Source: an uncultured Spirochaetales bacterium | GTDB taxonomy: Bacteria; Spirochaetota; Spirochaetia; Sphaerochaetales; Sphaerochaetaceae | Assembly (NCBI GenBank): GCA_937902565.1 | Contig: CALFMX010000242.1 | Location: 1 to 14,030 of the forward strand | DNA: 14,030 nucleotides | Reading direction: 5' to 3' | In this document: positions 1-6,258 of the stretch, piece by piece | Position numbering within the stretch: position 1 is the stretch's first letter | How the letters are laid out: each line of letters starts with the position of its first letter | The notes under the pieces: model-generated | The model's database searches: none | Told to the model about the DNA's origin: nothing | The model's input: the letters and a program-made list of their open reading frames with translations, nothing else | Program-made: the position numbers and the translations under genes

Positions 1-414
1 ATGGCCGAGCCAGCTGTGGCGGTCGATGTTGAGCCCATCGTGGTCGTGGTGGTCATCCTCTTCGAGGGTGCGCAGGACCATGCCTTCGGTAGCATCGATG
101 ATGGGCAGCGACGGATAGAGCTTGGCGACCTTGCCCTTGAGGGCAAGCTCGAAGTCGGTGCCGGAGAGGAGCCAGAGACTGGCCTTCGCCAGTTGGGCCA
201 TCTGTGACGGGGACGGCTCGTAGGAGTGGGGGTTCTGCCCCTCCCCCACAAGGGTCACCACCTGGACGTACTCCTTCGCGATGGAGTCGACGAAGAACGC
301 CTGGGGGAGGATCGAGACGGCGACGATGGGCTTCTCGCTGTGCGCCTCCTGTGAACCGCCGCCGAAGAGCAGGGCGGGCAACAGGATGAGGAGCACTATA
401 TAGGTACTACGCAT
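1..414 (-). CDS. znuA: Zinc-type ABC transporter substrate-binding protein, C-terminus missing (window edge)
   Basis: Periplasmic metal-binding component of a cluster A-I ABC importer (ZnuA/TroA family), which captures Zn2+ or Mn2+ for the membrane permease. The 138 codons in the window begin with a hydrophobic signal segment (residues 5-17), then a mature start of the type KPIVAVSILPQAFFVDSIAK. Typical family features follow: NPHSYEP with the metal-ligand His63, a short His/Asp-rich loop DDHHDHDG (about 120-127) and DRHSW with His133 at the second ligand position. The His-rich loop favours zinc over manganese. The ATG has AAGGAG five bases upstream. The signal peptide ends FGGGSQ with no lipobox cysteine, so classic lipid anchoring is not predicted. 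The gene is divergent from ferritin and runs off the left edge, so the rest of the family length (usually about 300 aa) and any permease or ATPase partners lie outside. Family assignment is firm; metal specificity is inferred. Confidence 0.85.
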   Translation of the reverse strand, partial: MRSTYIVLLILLPALLFGGGSQEAHSEKPIVAVSILPQAFFVDSIAKEYVQVVTLVGEGQNPHSYEPSPSQMAQLAKASLWLLSGTDFELALKGKVAKLYPSLPIIDATEGMVLRTLEEDDHHDHDGLNIDRHSWLGH

Positions 415-433
415 GAATTCTCCTTGTGAGGGA

Positions 434-462
434 ACAATAGTAAAGATTGTACCAATTTGCAA
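434..462 (-). promoter_or_regulatory. Possible sigma70-type promoter of the zinc-binding protein gene
   Basis: On the minus strand, TTGCAA (457-462) and TATTGT (434-439) are separated by exactly 17 bases. They lie about 20 bases upstream of the znuA-like ATG, in AT-rich sequence. No recognisable Zur- or Fur-type palindrome overlaps them. Found by eye only. Confidence 0.35.
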
Positions 463-609
463 GTCATTCGCATTTTTGTGTGTGGGCATCCAACCCATGC
501 AGAGGGAGAGGAACTGGACAAAAAGAGTGCCTCACTGCCCCTCTCCTTTGCAGATTCAGAGAGAGACGCGCGCAGAGGCACTATTTTGTTCATAATCGGG
601 GGACACACT

Positions 610-623
610 GTTGTCGATACAAC
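610..623. promoter_or_regulatory. Inverted repeat GTTGT-N4-ACAAC upstream of ferritin (operator candidate)
   Basis: Perfect 5-bp arms with a 4-bp spacer (GTTGTCGATACAAC), the half-site geometry typical of Crp/Fnr-family operators. It overlaps the -35 hexamer proposed for the ferritin promoter. The same arms and spacing recur at 4121-4134, beside the Crp/Fnr-family gene. No other copy was found by eye in the window. Regulatory use is inferred. Confidence 0.4.
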
Positions 624-639
624 GTCTTATTAGTATATT
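611..639 (+). promoter_or_regulatory. Likely sigma70-type promoter of the ferritin gene
   Basis: TTGTCG (611-616) and TATATT (634-639) are separated by 17 bases. They end 24 bases upstream of the ferritin ATG, leaving a short leader that contains the AAGGAG ribosome-binding site. The -35 element lies inside the GTTGT-N4-ACAAC dyad, so a protein bound there could block RNA polymerase. Confidence 0.5.
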
Positions 640-663
640 CTTATGCATCTAAGGAGATTTGAA

Positions 664-1176
664 ATGCTTACAGATTCTATTGTATCGATGATTACCGAGC
701 AGATTAACAAAGAGCTCTATTCTGCGTACCTCTACCTCGACATGGCCAACTACTACGCTGACCGTGGCTACGATGGCTTTGAGAACTGGTTCAAGGTCCA
801 GGCCCAGGAGGAGGAGAGTCATGCGATGATCTTCCGCCAGTACCTGATCAACAACGGCCACCGTGTCGTCCTCGGCGCCATCGCCGACCCGAGCAAGGAG
901 TACAAGGACCTCAAGGAGCCGCTGGTCGATGCGCTGAAGCACGAGGAGTATGTGACTGCCTCCATCAACGCAATCTATGAAGAGGCACTCAAGCAGAAGG
1001 ATTGGCGGACACAGCAGATGCTCTTCTGGTTCATTGAGGAGCAGGGCGAGGAGGAGGAGAATGCAATGAAGAACATCTCCGACTTCGAGAACTTCGGTGG
1101 AGAGCGGGGCAACCTCTATCCACTCAACAATGAGTTGGCCAGCCGTACCTTCTCTCCCCCGTCATTTGAGCTTTAA
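664..1176 (+). CDS. ftnA: Non-haem bacterial ferritin
   Basis: Iron-storage ferritin. It oxidises Fe2+ at a diiron ferroxidase centre and stores ferric mineral inside a 24-subunit cytoplasmic shell. The 170-aa length is normal for the FtnA family. Every ferroxidase ligand falls at the same residue number as in E. coli FtnA: Glu17, Glu50, His53, Glu94, Gln127 and Glu130. The four-helix pattern is intact from about residue 3 to 145. The start is the ATG preceded by AAGGAG (651-656, seven-base spacing), not the in-frame upstream ATG at 643. A promoter with an overlapping dyad lies upstream and a strong intrinsic terminator follows directly, so the gene is probably a single transcription unit. 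The divergent neighbour is a metal-uptake gene, which fits joint metal homeostasis. Identification is firm. Confidence 0.95.
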   Translation: MLTDSIVSMITEQINKELYSAYLYLDMANYYADRGYDGFENWFKVQAQEEESHAMIFRQYLINNGHRVVLGAIADPSKEYKDLKEPLVDALKHEEYVTASINAIYEEALKQKDWRTQQMLFWFIEEQGEEEENAMKNISDFENFGGERGNLYPLNNELASRTFSPPSFEL

Positions 1177-1184
1177 GTGTTGAG

Positions 1185-1217
1185 AGTGCCCGCTTCCCCT
1201 GAAGCGGGCACTTCTTT
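1185..1217 (+). terminator. Rho-independent terminator after ferritin
   Basis: A 12-bp perfect GC-rich stem (1185-1196 with 1201-1212) closes a CCCT tetraloop. It is followed by TCTTTAT and lies eight bases after the ferritin stop. Some read-through into pirin is possible because the next gene starts only 27 bases later. Confidence 0.85.
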
Positions 1218-1243
1218 ATGATTGGAGATACAGGAGGCACACC

Positions 1244-2080
1244 ATGAAGACACGTGCGATCAAGCGGATAACCGGCGGGGCCGTCCAATACGACGGAGCC
1301 GGCGTTAAATTGGTTCGGGTCATCGGACACGATGACACCGAAGAGTTCGACCCCTTCCTCATGCTCGATGCCTTCGATGCCGACAATCCCAATGATTACA
1401 TCAAGGGCTTCCCTTGGCATCCACACCGTGGCATCGAGACGGTCACCTACCTCATCGAGGGGGAGATGGAACACGGGGATAGCCTCGGCAACACCGGCAC
1501 CATCTTTGGGGGCGGCTGCCAGTGGATGACCGCCGGCAGCGGGATCATCCACCAGGAGATGCCCCAGCCCTCCGATCTCATGCTGGGCACCCAGCTGTGG
1601 GTGAACCTCCCCCAAAAGGACAAGATGACCCACCCCGCCTACCGGGATATCACTATCGACCAGGTCCCCATCGTCAAGGAGAAGGGAACCGAGGTGCGGG
1701 TGGTCAGCGGCTCGTACAAGGGTACCGATGGACCGGTCTTCGGCGAATATGTCAAAACCCTCTACCTTGATGTGAAGCTTGAGGCCAATACCGAGTTTGT
1801 CCTCGAGCGCCCGAGCGAGGAGACCCTCTTCATCTACATCGTACGTGGTAGCATCCACACCGACGGCAAGGAGGTGCCCTACCATCGGGCAGTGCTCTTT
1901 ACCGAAGGTGACGAGCTGCGCCTGAAGGCGGGAGCGGAGGGAGCACGCCTCTTCCTCTACAGTGCCCTGCCCCTCAGGGAGCCGATCGCCTGGGCAGGCC
2001 CGATCGTGATGAACAGTCGAGAAGAGCTCTCGCTCGCCCGAGAGGAGCTCTCCCAGGGAACCTTTATCAAGCACAACTGA
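1244..2080 (+). CDS. Pirin family protein (cupin, iron-binding)
   Basis: A 278-aa two-cupin protein of the pirin family. Members bind one metal ion, usually iron, in the N-terminal cupin, and some have quercetin 2,3-dioxygenase activity; the bacterial role is often unknown. The metal site is readable: WHPHRGIET gives His59 and His61, and GSGIIHQE gives His103 and Glu105, matching the His-His-His-Glu set of human pirin. The QWMTAGSGI signature (93-101) is present. The length is close to the usual 230-290 aa. AGGAGG (1232-1237) stands six bases before the ATG. The gene follows ferritin in the same direction behind a strong terminator, so it may have its own promoter or depend on read-through. 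An iron-binding cupin beside an iron store is suggestive, but no functional link is shown by the sequence. Confidence 0.92.
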   Translation: MKTRAIKRITGGAVQYDGAGVKLVRVIGHDDTEEFDPFLMLDAFDADNPNDYIKGFPWHPHRGIETVTYLIEGEMEHGDSLGNTGTIFGGGCQWMTAGSGIIHQEMPQPSDLMLGTQLWVNLPQKDKMTHPAYRDITIDQVPIVKEKGTEVRVVSGSYKGTDGPVFGEYVKTLYLDVKLEANTEFVLERPSEETLFIYIVRGSIHTDGKEVPYHRAVLFTEGDELRLKAGAEGARLFLYSALPLREPIAWAGPIVMNSREELSLAREELSQGTFIKHN

Positions 2081-2087
2081 CCACACG

Positions 2088-2112
2088 ACAGGGCTTCTTT
2101 CAGAGGCCCTGT
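2088..2112. terminator. Inverted repeat between convergent pirin and Fic genes, possible terminator
   Basis: ACAGGGC (2088-2094) and GCCCTGT (2106-2112) form a 7-bp stem with an 11-nt loop. It sits between the pirin stop and the Fic 3' end, overlapping the last Fic codons. No clear T-tract follows on either strand, so termination is only suggested. Confidence 0.35.
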
Positions 2113-3134
2113 GCTATTCTCCTGCCTTTGGCACTCAGGCGGTATCGCTGTATGCTGCTGGTGGGCTTCTCCGGTACGGTCCTCTCGACGAGCCCTTCGT
2201 CCAAGAGCGGCTGGATGTGCCGCTTGAATGATCGTGAATCTGGGTTCAAACCAATCTCCATATAGAGCTCCTTACGCAGAAGAGATCGATTGGAGAGTGC
2301 TTTGAGAACAGAACCCTGTACGGGACTTAGCTCAACTTGGTGCTCAACTTGGTGCTCTACTTGGTGCTCAACTTGGTGCTCTACTTGGTCAATTAATGTA
2401 TCCAACACAGACCGGAGAGTAAATTCAATAAACGGGCCAGCGTCATTCGCTGTGTGAGCATCTTCAATCGCCTGGTAATAGTGCACTCTATCGTTGTAGA
2501 GCACTGTTTCCATTGGAATCCATGCAAAGATTGTGTTCCACTGCGCTAAAAACAGTGTTTGCCACAGTCTTCCCATTCGACCATTGCCATCTGCAAAAGG
2601 GTGTATTGTCTCAATCTCGTAATGAACGATTGCACTCTTTAGCACAGGGTGCAACTCTGATGCTCTCGCCCACTCGAACAAGCCTTCGATCAAGCGAGGG
2701 ACAAATTGGGGTCGCGCACCAATATGAATAGGGACGTCACCATCGAATACCCCTACATCGCCGCTGCGAAACACCCCAGACTCCTTGACCAAGCCTGCTG
2801 TCATCAATCTATGGGATCGAAGGAAATCTTTGATTGAGTATGGGTCAAGGGTCATGATCGTTTCATACGCTGCATAGGCATTCATGACCTCTCTGATCTC
2901 CGTCTGCTTTCCCGCAATTGTTTTACCTTCAATGACCGCGGTCACTTCATCAAGGGAGAGCACATTTCCCTCAATGGCAAGAGATGAGTGAATCGTCCGT
3001 AGACGATTCTCCCGATGCAAGCGGATGTCCCGCTTGAACTCAGTGCCATACTCGAGTCGCGTTACAGTTTCCACTATGTTCGCTAGATGGCTCGCAGCCA
3101 TTTCAGTTATGGAATACGGCGGTTTCTGTACCAT
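2100..3134 (-). CDS. Fic-domain protein AMP-transferase with winged-helix tail
   Basis: Fic enzymes usually transfer AMP from ATP to hydroxyl side chains of target proteins. This 344-aa protein has the full catalytic motif HPFADGNGRMGR (178-189, catalytic His178). It also has the N-terminal inhibitory-helix motif SSLAIEGN (50-57, Glu55), so it is a class II, self-inhibited Fic that needs no separate antitoxin. A VEHQ tetrapeptide occurs four times in tandem (251-266), linking the catalytic domain to a C-terminal winged-helix-like region (about 268-340) that may bind DNA. The chosen ATG has GGGAG eight bases upstream; an in-frame ATG at 3155 lacks a ribosome-binding site. The gene stands alone, convergent with pirin. 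Its sequence looks more AT-rich than its neighbours, which may indicate horizontal acquisition. The AMPylation target cannot be read from the sequence. Confidence 0.92.
   Translation of the reverse strand: MVQKPPYSITEMAASHLANIVETVTRLEYGTEFKRDIRLHRENRLRTIHSSLAIEGNVLSLDEVTAVIEGKTIAGKQTEIREVMNAYAAYETIMTLDPYSIKDFLRSHRLMTAGLVKESGVFRSGDVGVFDGDVPIHIGARPQFVPRLIEGLFEWARASELHPVLKSAIVHYEIETIHPFADGNGRMGRLWQTLFLAQWNTIFAWIPMETVLYNDRVHYYQAIEDAHTANDAGPFIEFTLRSVLDTLIDQVEHQVEHQVEHQVEHQVELSPVQGSVLKALSNRSLLRKELYMEIGLNPDSRSFKRHIQPLLDEGLVERTVPEKPTSSIQRYRLSAKGRRIAQGL
2337..2384 (-). repeat. Tandem 12-bp repeat inside the Fic gene
   Basis: Four in-frame 12-bp units encode VEHQ x4. The valine codon alternates GTA, GTT, GTA, GTT, so the array looks like a duplicated 24-bp unit. 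A partial fifth unit (VEL) follows. Copy-number change would keep the frame and only alter linker length. Confidence 0.9.
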
Positions 3135-3153
3135 CAGATTTTCTCCCTCCTCC

Positions 3154-3166
3154 ATTCTATCAGAAT
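3154..3166. promoter_or_regulatory. Short palindrome upstream of the Fic gene
   Basis: ATTCT-ATC-AGAAT is a perfect inverted repeat with 5-bp arms, 20 bases upstream of the Fic start codon, in the 250-nt spacer between the Fic and Fe-S genes. It could be an operator. Nothing else was recognised in this spacer. Confidence 0.25.
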
Positions 3167-3384
3167 ATTGATGGCCGGGGTACGCATTGTTGGTGTTACA
3201 TGGCTTCCAGGTGGTGAGCCCTCTTCACTTCATCTCTTGTAGGAAATCGTGGTTCGTTGACTTTGGCCAATGGCGCTACTACGATGGGGAAAAGAGGTTG
3301 TTATGGTCACATTGGTCCCAGTCGGCGCAGGATGTATAAGAAGGGGAACCAGATGGCTGTAATCCCCTCCGCCTCCTGGCTCTT

Positions 3385-4062
3385 CTAGAGGATCTCCCCA
3401 TCGCTGGAGATGGTCACCACTGCAAGGGGGACGATCTTGCCGCTGGCGGCTATCGCCCGCTTGACGGCGTGGTCGAGGCCACCACAGCAGGGGACCTCCA
3501 TCCGGGCAACGGTGATCGAGCGGATCTTGTTGCCGGCGATGATCTCGGCCAGCTTCTCACTGTAGTCGACGTTGTCCAGCTTGGGGCAGCCGATGAGGGT
3601 CACCCGATCCTTCATGAAGGTCTGGTGGAAGGAGCCATGGGCGAAGGCGGCGCAGTCAGCTGCGATGAGGAGGTCACAGTTGTCCAGGAAACCGGCGTTG
3701 GGGGCAACCAGTTTCAGCTGTACCGGCCATTGACGCAGCTGGCTCGCCTGTGGGACGGAAGGAGCTTGTGGTTGTGTCTCCTCTACGTGTGGCCCCTTGA
3801 ATTTGACCTGGGTGCCGGGACAGGAAAAGAGTGGCTCCTCGTCACTGCGCTCGTGGGTGAACGCGGGCACTTCCCGCATCACGAAGGTGATGGCCCCGCT
3901 TGGGCACATCGGCAGGCAGTTTCCCAGCCCGTCACAGTGGTCCTCCCTCAGGAGCACGGCCTTGCCGTTGACCAGGCCGATCGCCCCCTCCTGGCAGGTA
4001 CTCACGCAGAGGCCGCATCCGATGCACTGTTCACTATCTATGTGTATTATCTGTCGTTCCAT
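3385..4062 (-). CDS. 4Fe-4S ferredoxin-domain protein with C-terminal CCGG motif
   Basis: A 225-aa cytoplasmic iron-sulfur protein, probably an electron carrier or redox adaptor. Cluster motif 1 is CIGCGLCVSTC (Cys13, 16, 19, 23). Motif 2 is CDGLGNCLPMCP with Cys43, 49 and 53, a variant with wider first spacing and only three cysteines in the motif. After a Pro-rich linker (about 90-110), a second domain carries Cys129, 137 and 159 and a CCGG motif (192-195), which may bind another cluster or undergo thiol chemistry. Such proteins are often found beside Crp/Fnr-type regulators in anaerobes. Here the regulator gene is divergent, with a 14-16-bp dyad between them. The second ATG was chosen because GGAG lies six bases upstream of it; an in-frame ATG at 4074 has none. 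The exact redox partner is unknown. Confidence 0.85.
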   Translation of the reverse strand: MERQIIHIDSEQCIGCGLCVSTCQEGAIGLVNGKAVLLREDHCDGLGNCLPMCPSGAITFVMREVPAFTHERSDEEPLFSCPGTQVKFKGPHVEETQPQAPSVPQASQLRQWPVQLKLVAPNAGFLDNCDLLIAADCAAFAHGSFHQTFMKDRVTLIGCPKLDNVDYSEKLAEIIAGNKIRSITVARMEVPCCGGLDHAVKRAIAASGKIVPLAVVTISSDGEIL

Positions 4063-4119
4063 CTCATGCTCCATTGTCTGGATTCGACCTCTATGCTACC
4101 ATGCCCACCAGAGCGGTTA

Positions 4120-4135
4120 TGTTGTTTTTACAACA
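4120..4135. promoter_or_regulatory. Inverted repeat TGTTGT-N4-ACAACA, operator candidate for the Crp/Fnr regulator
   Basis: Perfect 6-bp arms around TTTT, lying 14 bases before the regulator ATG and within the 87-nt divergent spacer to the Fe-S gene. The position suits autoregulation and control of the Fe-S gene. Its core (4121-4134) is identical in arms and spacing to the dyad upstream of ferritin. Confidence 0.5.
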
Positions 4136-4149
4136 AAAAAGGAATTCCT

Positions 4150-4815
4150 ATGGATATAGTACGAATTTTGCAATCATCGACCCTCTTCAGTGGCACCGGC
4201 GGTGACGAGATCCCTCACCTCCTGCAATGCCTCGAGGGACGGACCAGTGATTTTCCCCGCGACTATACCATCATCGATGAGGGGGACTACTCCGATGAAA
4301 TCGGGATCGTGCTGTCAGGATCCGTACATATCACGCGCCATGACTTCTGGGGAAATCGCTCGCTGGTCGCCAACATCGGTGTCGGCGAGAGCTTTGCCGA
4401 AGCGCTGGCGTGCACCGCCCGCCCCAGTGAGGTGAGTGTAATCACCGCCGAGCAGTGCACCATCCTCTTTCTCAATGTTCACAAGGTCATCACCAGCTGT
4501 GAGCACGGCTGTACCTACCACCACACCCTCATCGAGAACATGGTGCGCCTGCTCAGCCAGAGGAACCAAGAGCTGATGAAGAAAATCACCCACCTCACCA
4601 AGCGCTCGACGAGGGAGAAGCTGCTCTCCTACCTCTCGAGCGAGGCGCAGCGCCAGCAGAGTCAAACCTTCACCATCCCCTTCGACCGCCAGCAGCTCGC
4701 CGACTACCTCTGTGTCGAACGCAGTGCGATGTCGAGCGAGCTCTCAAAGATGCAGGCGGATGGGATATTGGATTACCAGAGACGTGAGTTCACACTCCAC
4801 CATGAGGAGGTGTAG
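4150..4815 (+). CDS. Crp/Fnr-family transcriptional regulator
   Basis: A 221-aa regulator: N-terminal cyclic-nucleotide-binding-type beta-roll (about 15-120), a dimerisation helix (about 122-148) and a C-terminal winged helix-turn-helix (about 175-218, core DRQQLADYLCVERSAMSSELSKMQ region). There is no N-terminal cysteine cluster, so it is not a classic Fnr oxygen sensor; six scattered cysteines (27, 88, 103, 117, 121, 188) remain. The cNMP-binding arginine signature is not obvious, so the ligand is unknown; haem or NO sensing, as in HcpR-type members, is a possibility only. The start has AAGGA seven bases upstream, and longer in-frame starts run through the divergent Fe-S gene. A dyad just upstream suggests autoregulation. 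The next gene begins two bases after the stop, so they are probably co-transcribed. Confidence 0.9.
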   Translation: MDIVRILQSSTLFSGTGGDEIPHLLQCLEGRTSDFPRDYTIIDEGDYSDEIGIVLSGSVHITRHDFWGNRSLVANIGVGESFAEALACTARPSEVSVITAEQCTILFLNVHKVITSCEHGCTYHHTLIENMVRLLSQRNQELMKKITHLTKRSTREKLLSYLSSEAQRQQSQTFTIPFDRQQLADYLCVERSAMSSELSKMQADGILDYQRREFTLHHEEV

Positions 4816-4817
4816 AT

Positions 4818-5213
4818 ATGAAACGAGCAATTATTGCACAGGTGTTGGTAGTGCTCCTCCTCACCTCGTGCGCGACCACAGGACGACCCGAGGCGCTTGC
4901 CTTCACCATCGACGAGGTTGGAGGAGGAGGGGCCACCACCCTCTCACTTGACGGGGATGCACTGGAGCGGGGTGGCTATCGCCTCGGCGACTGGGTGAGC
5001 CTTGACCTCGATGGGGTGCTCATCGATGCCCTGGTGGCCGAAGGCCCCCACCAGACCTATGTGACCGTGGTGGCCGGCAAGGAGGGCGTGACGCTCCACC
5101 TCCCGGGCGCTATCGAAGCGGGGGCGAAGGGAATCTTGCGCCCCTCCACCTATAAGGGGAGACCGCACGACCCATCGGTGAACCTATCGGGCAGCTTCGT
5201 CTTCACCTTCTAG
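4818..5213 (+). CDS. Small predicted lipoprotein, function unknown
   Basis: A 131-aa protein with a charged start (MKR), a hydrophobic stretch (5-15) and a lipobox LTSC with Cys18, so it should be exported and lipid-anchored. The mature part resembles a small beta-rich domain. The segment GGYRLGDWVSLDLDG, and the spacing that follows, faintly recall the C-terminal domain of SAM hydroxide adenosyltransferase (duf-62/chlorinase-like) proteins, but this is a weak impression. The ribosome-binding site GAGGAGG (4804-4810) lies inside the 3' end of the regulator gene and the ATG is two bases after its stop, so translation is likely coupled. The 3' end overlaps the convergent gene by 30 bases. No catalytic residues can be named. 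Confidence 0.75.
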   Translation: MKRAIIAQVLVVLLLTSCATTGRPEALAFTIDEVGGGGATTLSLDGDALERGGYRLGDWVSLDLDGVLIDALVAEGPHQTYVTVVAGKEGVTLHLPGAIEAGAKGILRPSTYKGRPHDPSVNLSGSFVFTF

Positions 5214-5660
5214 CAGCACGGGGTCATCGATCAGGTCGAAGGTATCGAGGACTGCTTCGAGGAGGAAGGCGGCCGCCGCCTCGTCGGTGAGCGCGCCGGT
5301 ATAGAGGCCCAGCGACTCCCGCCTCTCATCAGTATAGAGGTAGCCGTAGACCGGGCCGAAGACCCCCTTCGTCTGATACTCCTCCTGCAGCTGCCTGAGC
5401 GGGCATCCCAAGCTCTGCGAGAGGGAGCGCAGGTCCTCCATCTCCAGGGAGACGACGAGGATCGACGTATGTGAACGCTTGACCACCAGTGAGTAGGGAA
5501 GCGCCACCAGGCTCTCGGGCAACCGGGTGGGGGGATTCTTGTAGAGGATGCCCACCAGTGAGCCGATCTGCCAGTACTGCAGCGGACGGGCCGCCTCATC
5601 GGGCAAGGAGTGCCAGATCAGGGCATCGATGGGTGCTTGAATATCGGGATCTAGGAACAT
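5184..5660 (-). CDS. Conserved-looking hypothetical protein, 158 aa
   Basis: Not recognised. The protein is soluble-looking and acidic at the C-terminus, with no signal peptide or membrane segment. It mixes hydrophobic beta-like stretches (for example IGSLVGILY, SLVVK, TSILVVSLEM) with a C-terminal helix rich in Ala, Leu and Asp. The ATG at 5660 was chosen because GGAG stands six bases before it; a TTG at 5705 in the same frame gives 173 aa but lacks a ribosome-binding site. It lies downstream of the YihY/BrkB-type gene on the same strand (49-base gap), probably in one operon. Its stop lies 30 bases inside the convergent lipoprotein gene. Base composition and codon use match the neighbours, so the gene appears real. 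Confidence 0.65.
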   Translation of the reverse strand: MFLDPDIQAPIDALIWHSLPDEAARPLQYWQIGSLVGILYKNPPTRLPESLVALPYSLVVKRSHTSILVVSLEMEDLRSLSQSLGCPLRQLQEEYQTKGVFGPVYGYLYTDERRESLGLYTGALTDEAAAAFLLEAVLDTFDLIDDPVLLEGEDEAAR

Positions 5661-5709
5661 ATCACTCTCCAGAGCTACAGTACTGTCTATCGCCGCCGAG
5701 GACAAGCAC

Positions 5710-6258
5710 TCAGATGCGCTGTAGCAGGTTCTCTATGGTGAGCGAGCCCAACGAGGCGACACCTTTGCCTGCAACCTCACGGGCGACCGCCTCCCCCGCT
5801 GTCTCCAGCTCGACCTCATCGATGCTCTCCATCCCATAGATGGCGGTGACCAGATCCTGTAGCCTGAGGCTCTCAAGCGGCTGCTTGGGGATGAAGGCGG
5901 TATAGCTGTTGTTCGTCGCCGTGATGAAGTCCAGCTGGCTGAGCAGCTGGAGGAAGCCCTGCAGGCGGTTATAGGGAATGGCAAGCCGGTCGAGCATCTC
6001 CCGGGTTGTGGTCGCCCCCTTGCCGTCGCGGAAGTTGCTGCCGATGAGCATCATGATGTTGGTCCCTTCGCTCAGCTGCATCGCAGCGCTCTGCGGCAGG
6101 CCGGTGATGGTCGACCCATCAGGACGGAACTGATAGACGTAGGCGAGTTCGACGGAGAAGAAGAGGGTTGCCCAGAAGACATAGCAGAAGAAGAGGAAGA
6201 GGAAGACTGCAGCAAAGGAACCGTAGATGACCGAGTATTTCGTCGCACTCCGGGTCAC
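5710..6258 (-). CDS. YihY/BrkB-family inner-membrane protein, C-terminal part only
   Basis: YihY/BrkB proteins have about six transmembrane helices and are often mis-annotated as RNase BN; their function is poorly known. The fragment (182 aa from a GTG) begins at the conserved [17 protein letters not shown] segment, which leads into the last membrane helix [23 protein letters not shown] soluble tail (about 45-182) follows, with a winged-helix-like region around [19 protein letters not shown], as seen in longer members. About 200 or more residues with the earlier helices are missing, because the gene is cut by the join near 6284-6296. In another minus-strand frame, bases 6263-6287 read IAVFQIHL, which fits the FQI segment just before the conserved loop. 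This suggests a one-base frameshift near 6258-6259. The GTG is therefore probably not the native start. Confidence 0.8.
   Translation of the reverse strand: MTRSATKYSVIYGSFAAVFLFLFFCYVFWATLFFSVELAYVYQFRPDGSTITGLPQSAAMQLSEGTNIMMLIGSNFRDGKGATTTREMLDRLAIPYNRLQGFLQLLSQLDFITATNNSYTAFIPKQPLESLRLQDLVTAIYGMESIDEVELETAGEAVAREVAGKGVASLGSLTIENLLQRI

Noticed and set aside
396..662. Short frames in the znuA-ferritin spacer
   Set aside because: They overlap one another and the promoter elements, lack ribosome-binding sites and have no recognisable domain.
1124..2086. Long open frame of 320 codons on the minus strand
   Set aside because: Fully antisense to pirin, whose metal-site motifs and ribosome-binding site are clear; the antisense translation shows no family motif.
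3469..4074. Fe-S gene start at the upstream ATG (4074)
   Set aside because: No ribosome-binding site there, while GGAG is correctly spaced for the ATG at 4062.
3469..4149. In-frame N-terminal extension of the Crp/Fnr regulator to 448 aa
   Set aside because: It runs antisense through the Fe-S gene; the ATG at 4150 has a good ribosome-binding site and gives the normal family length.
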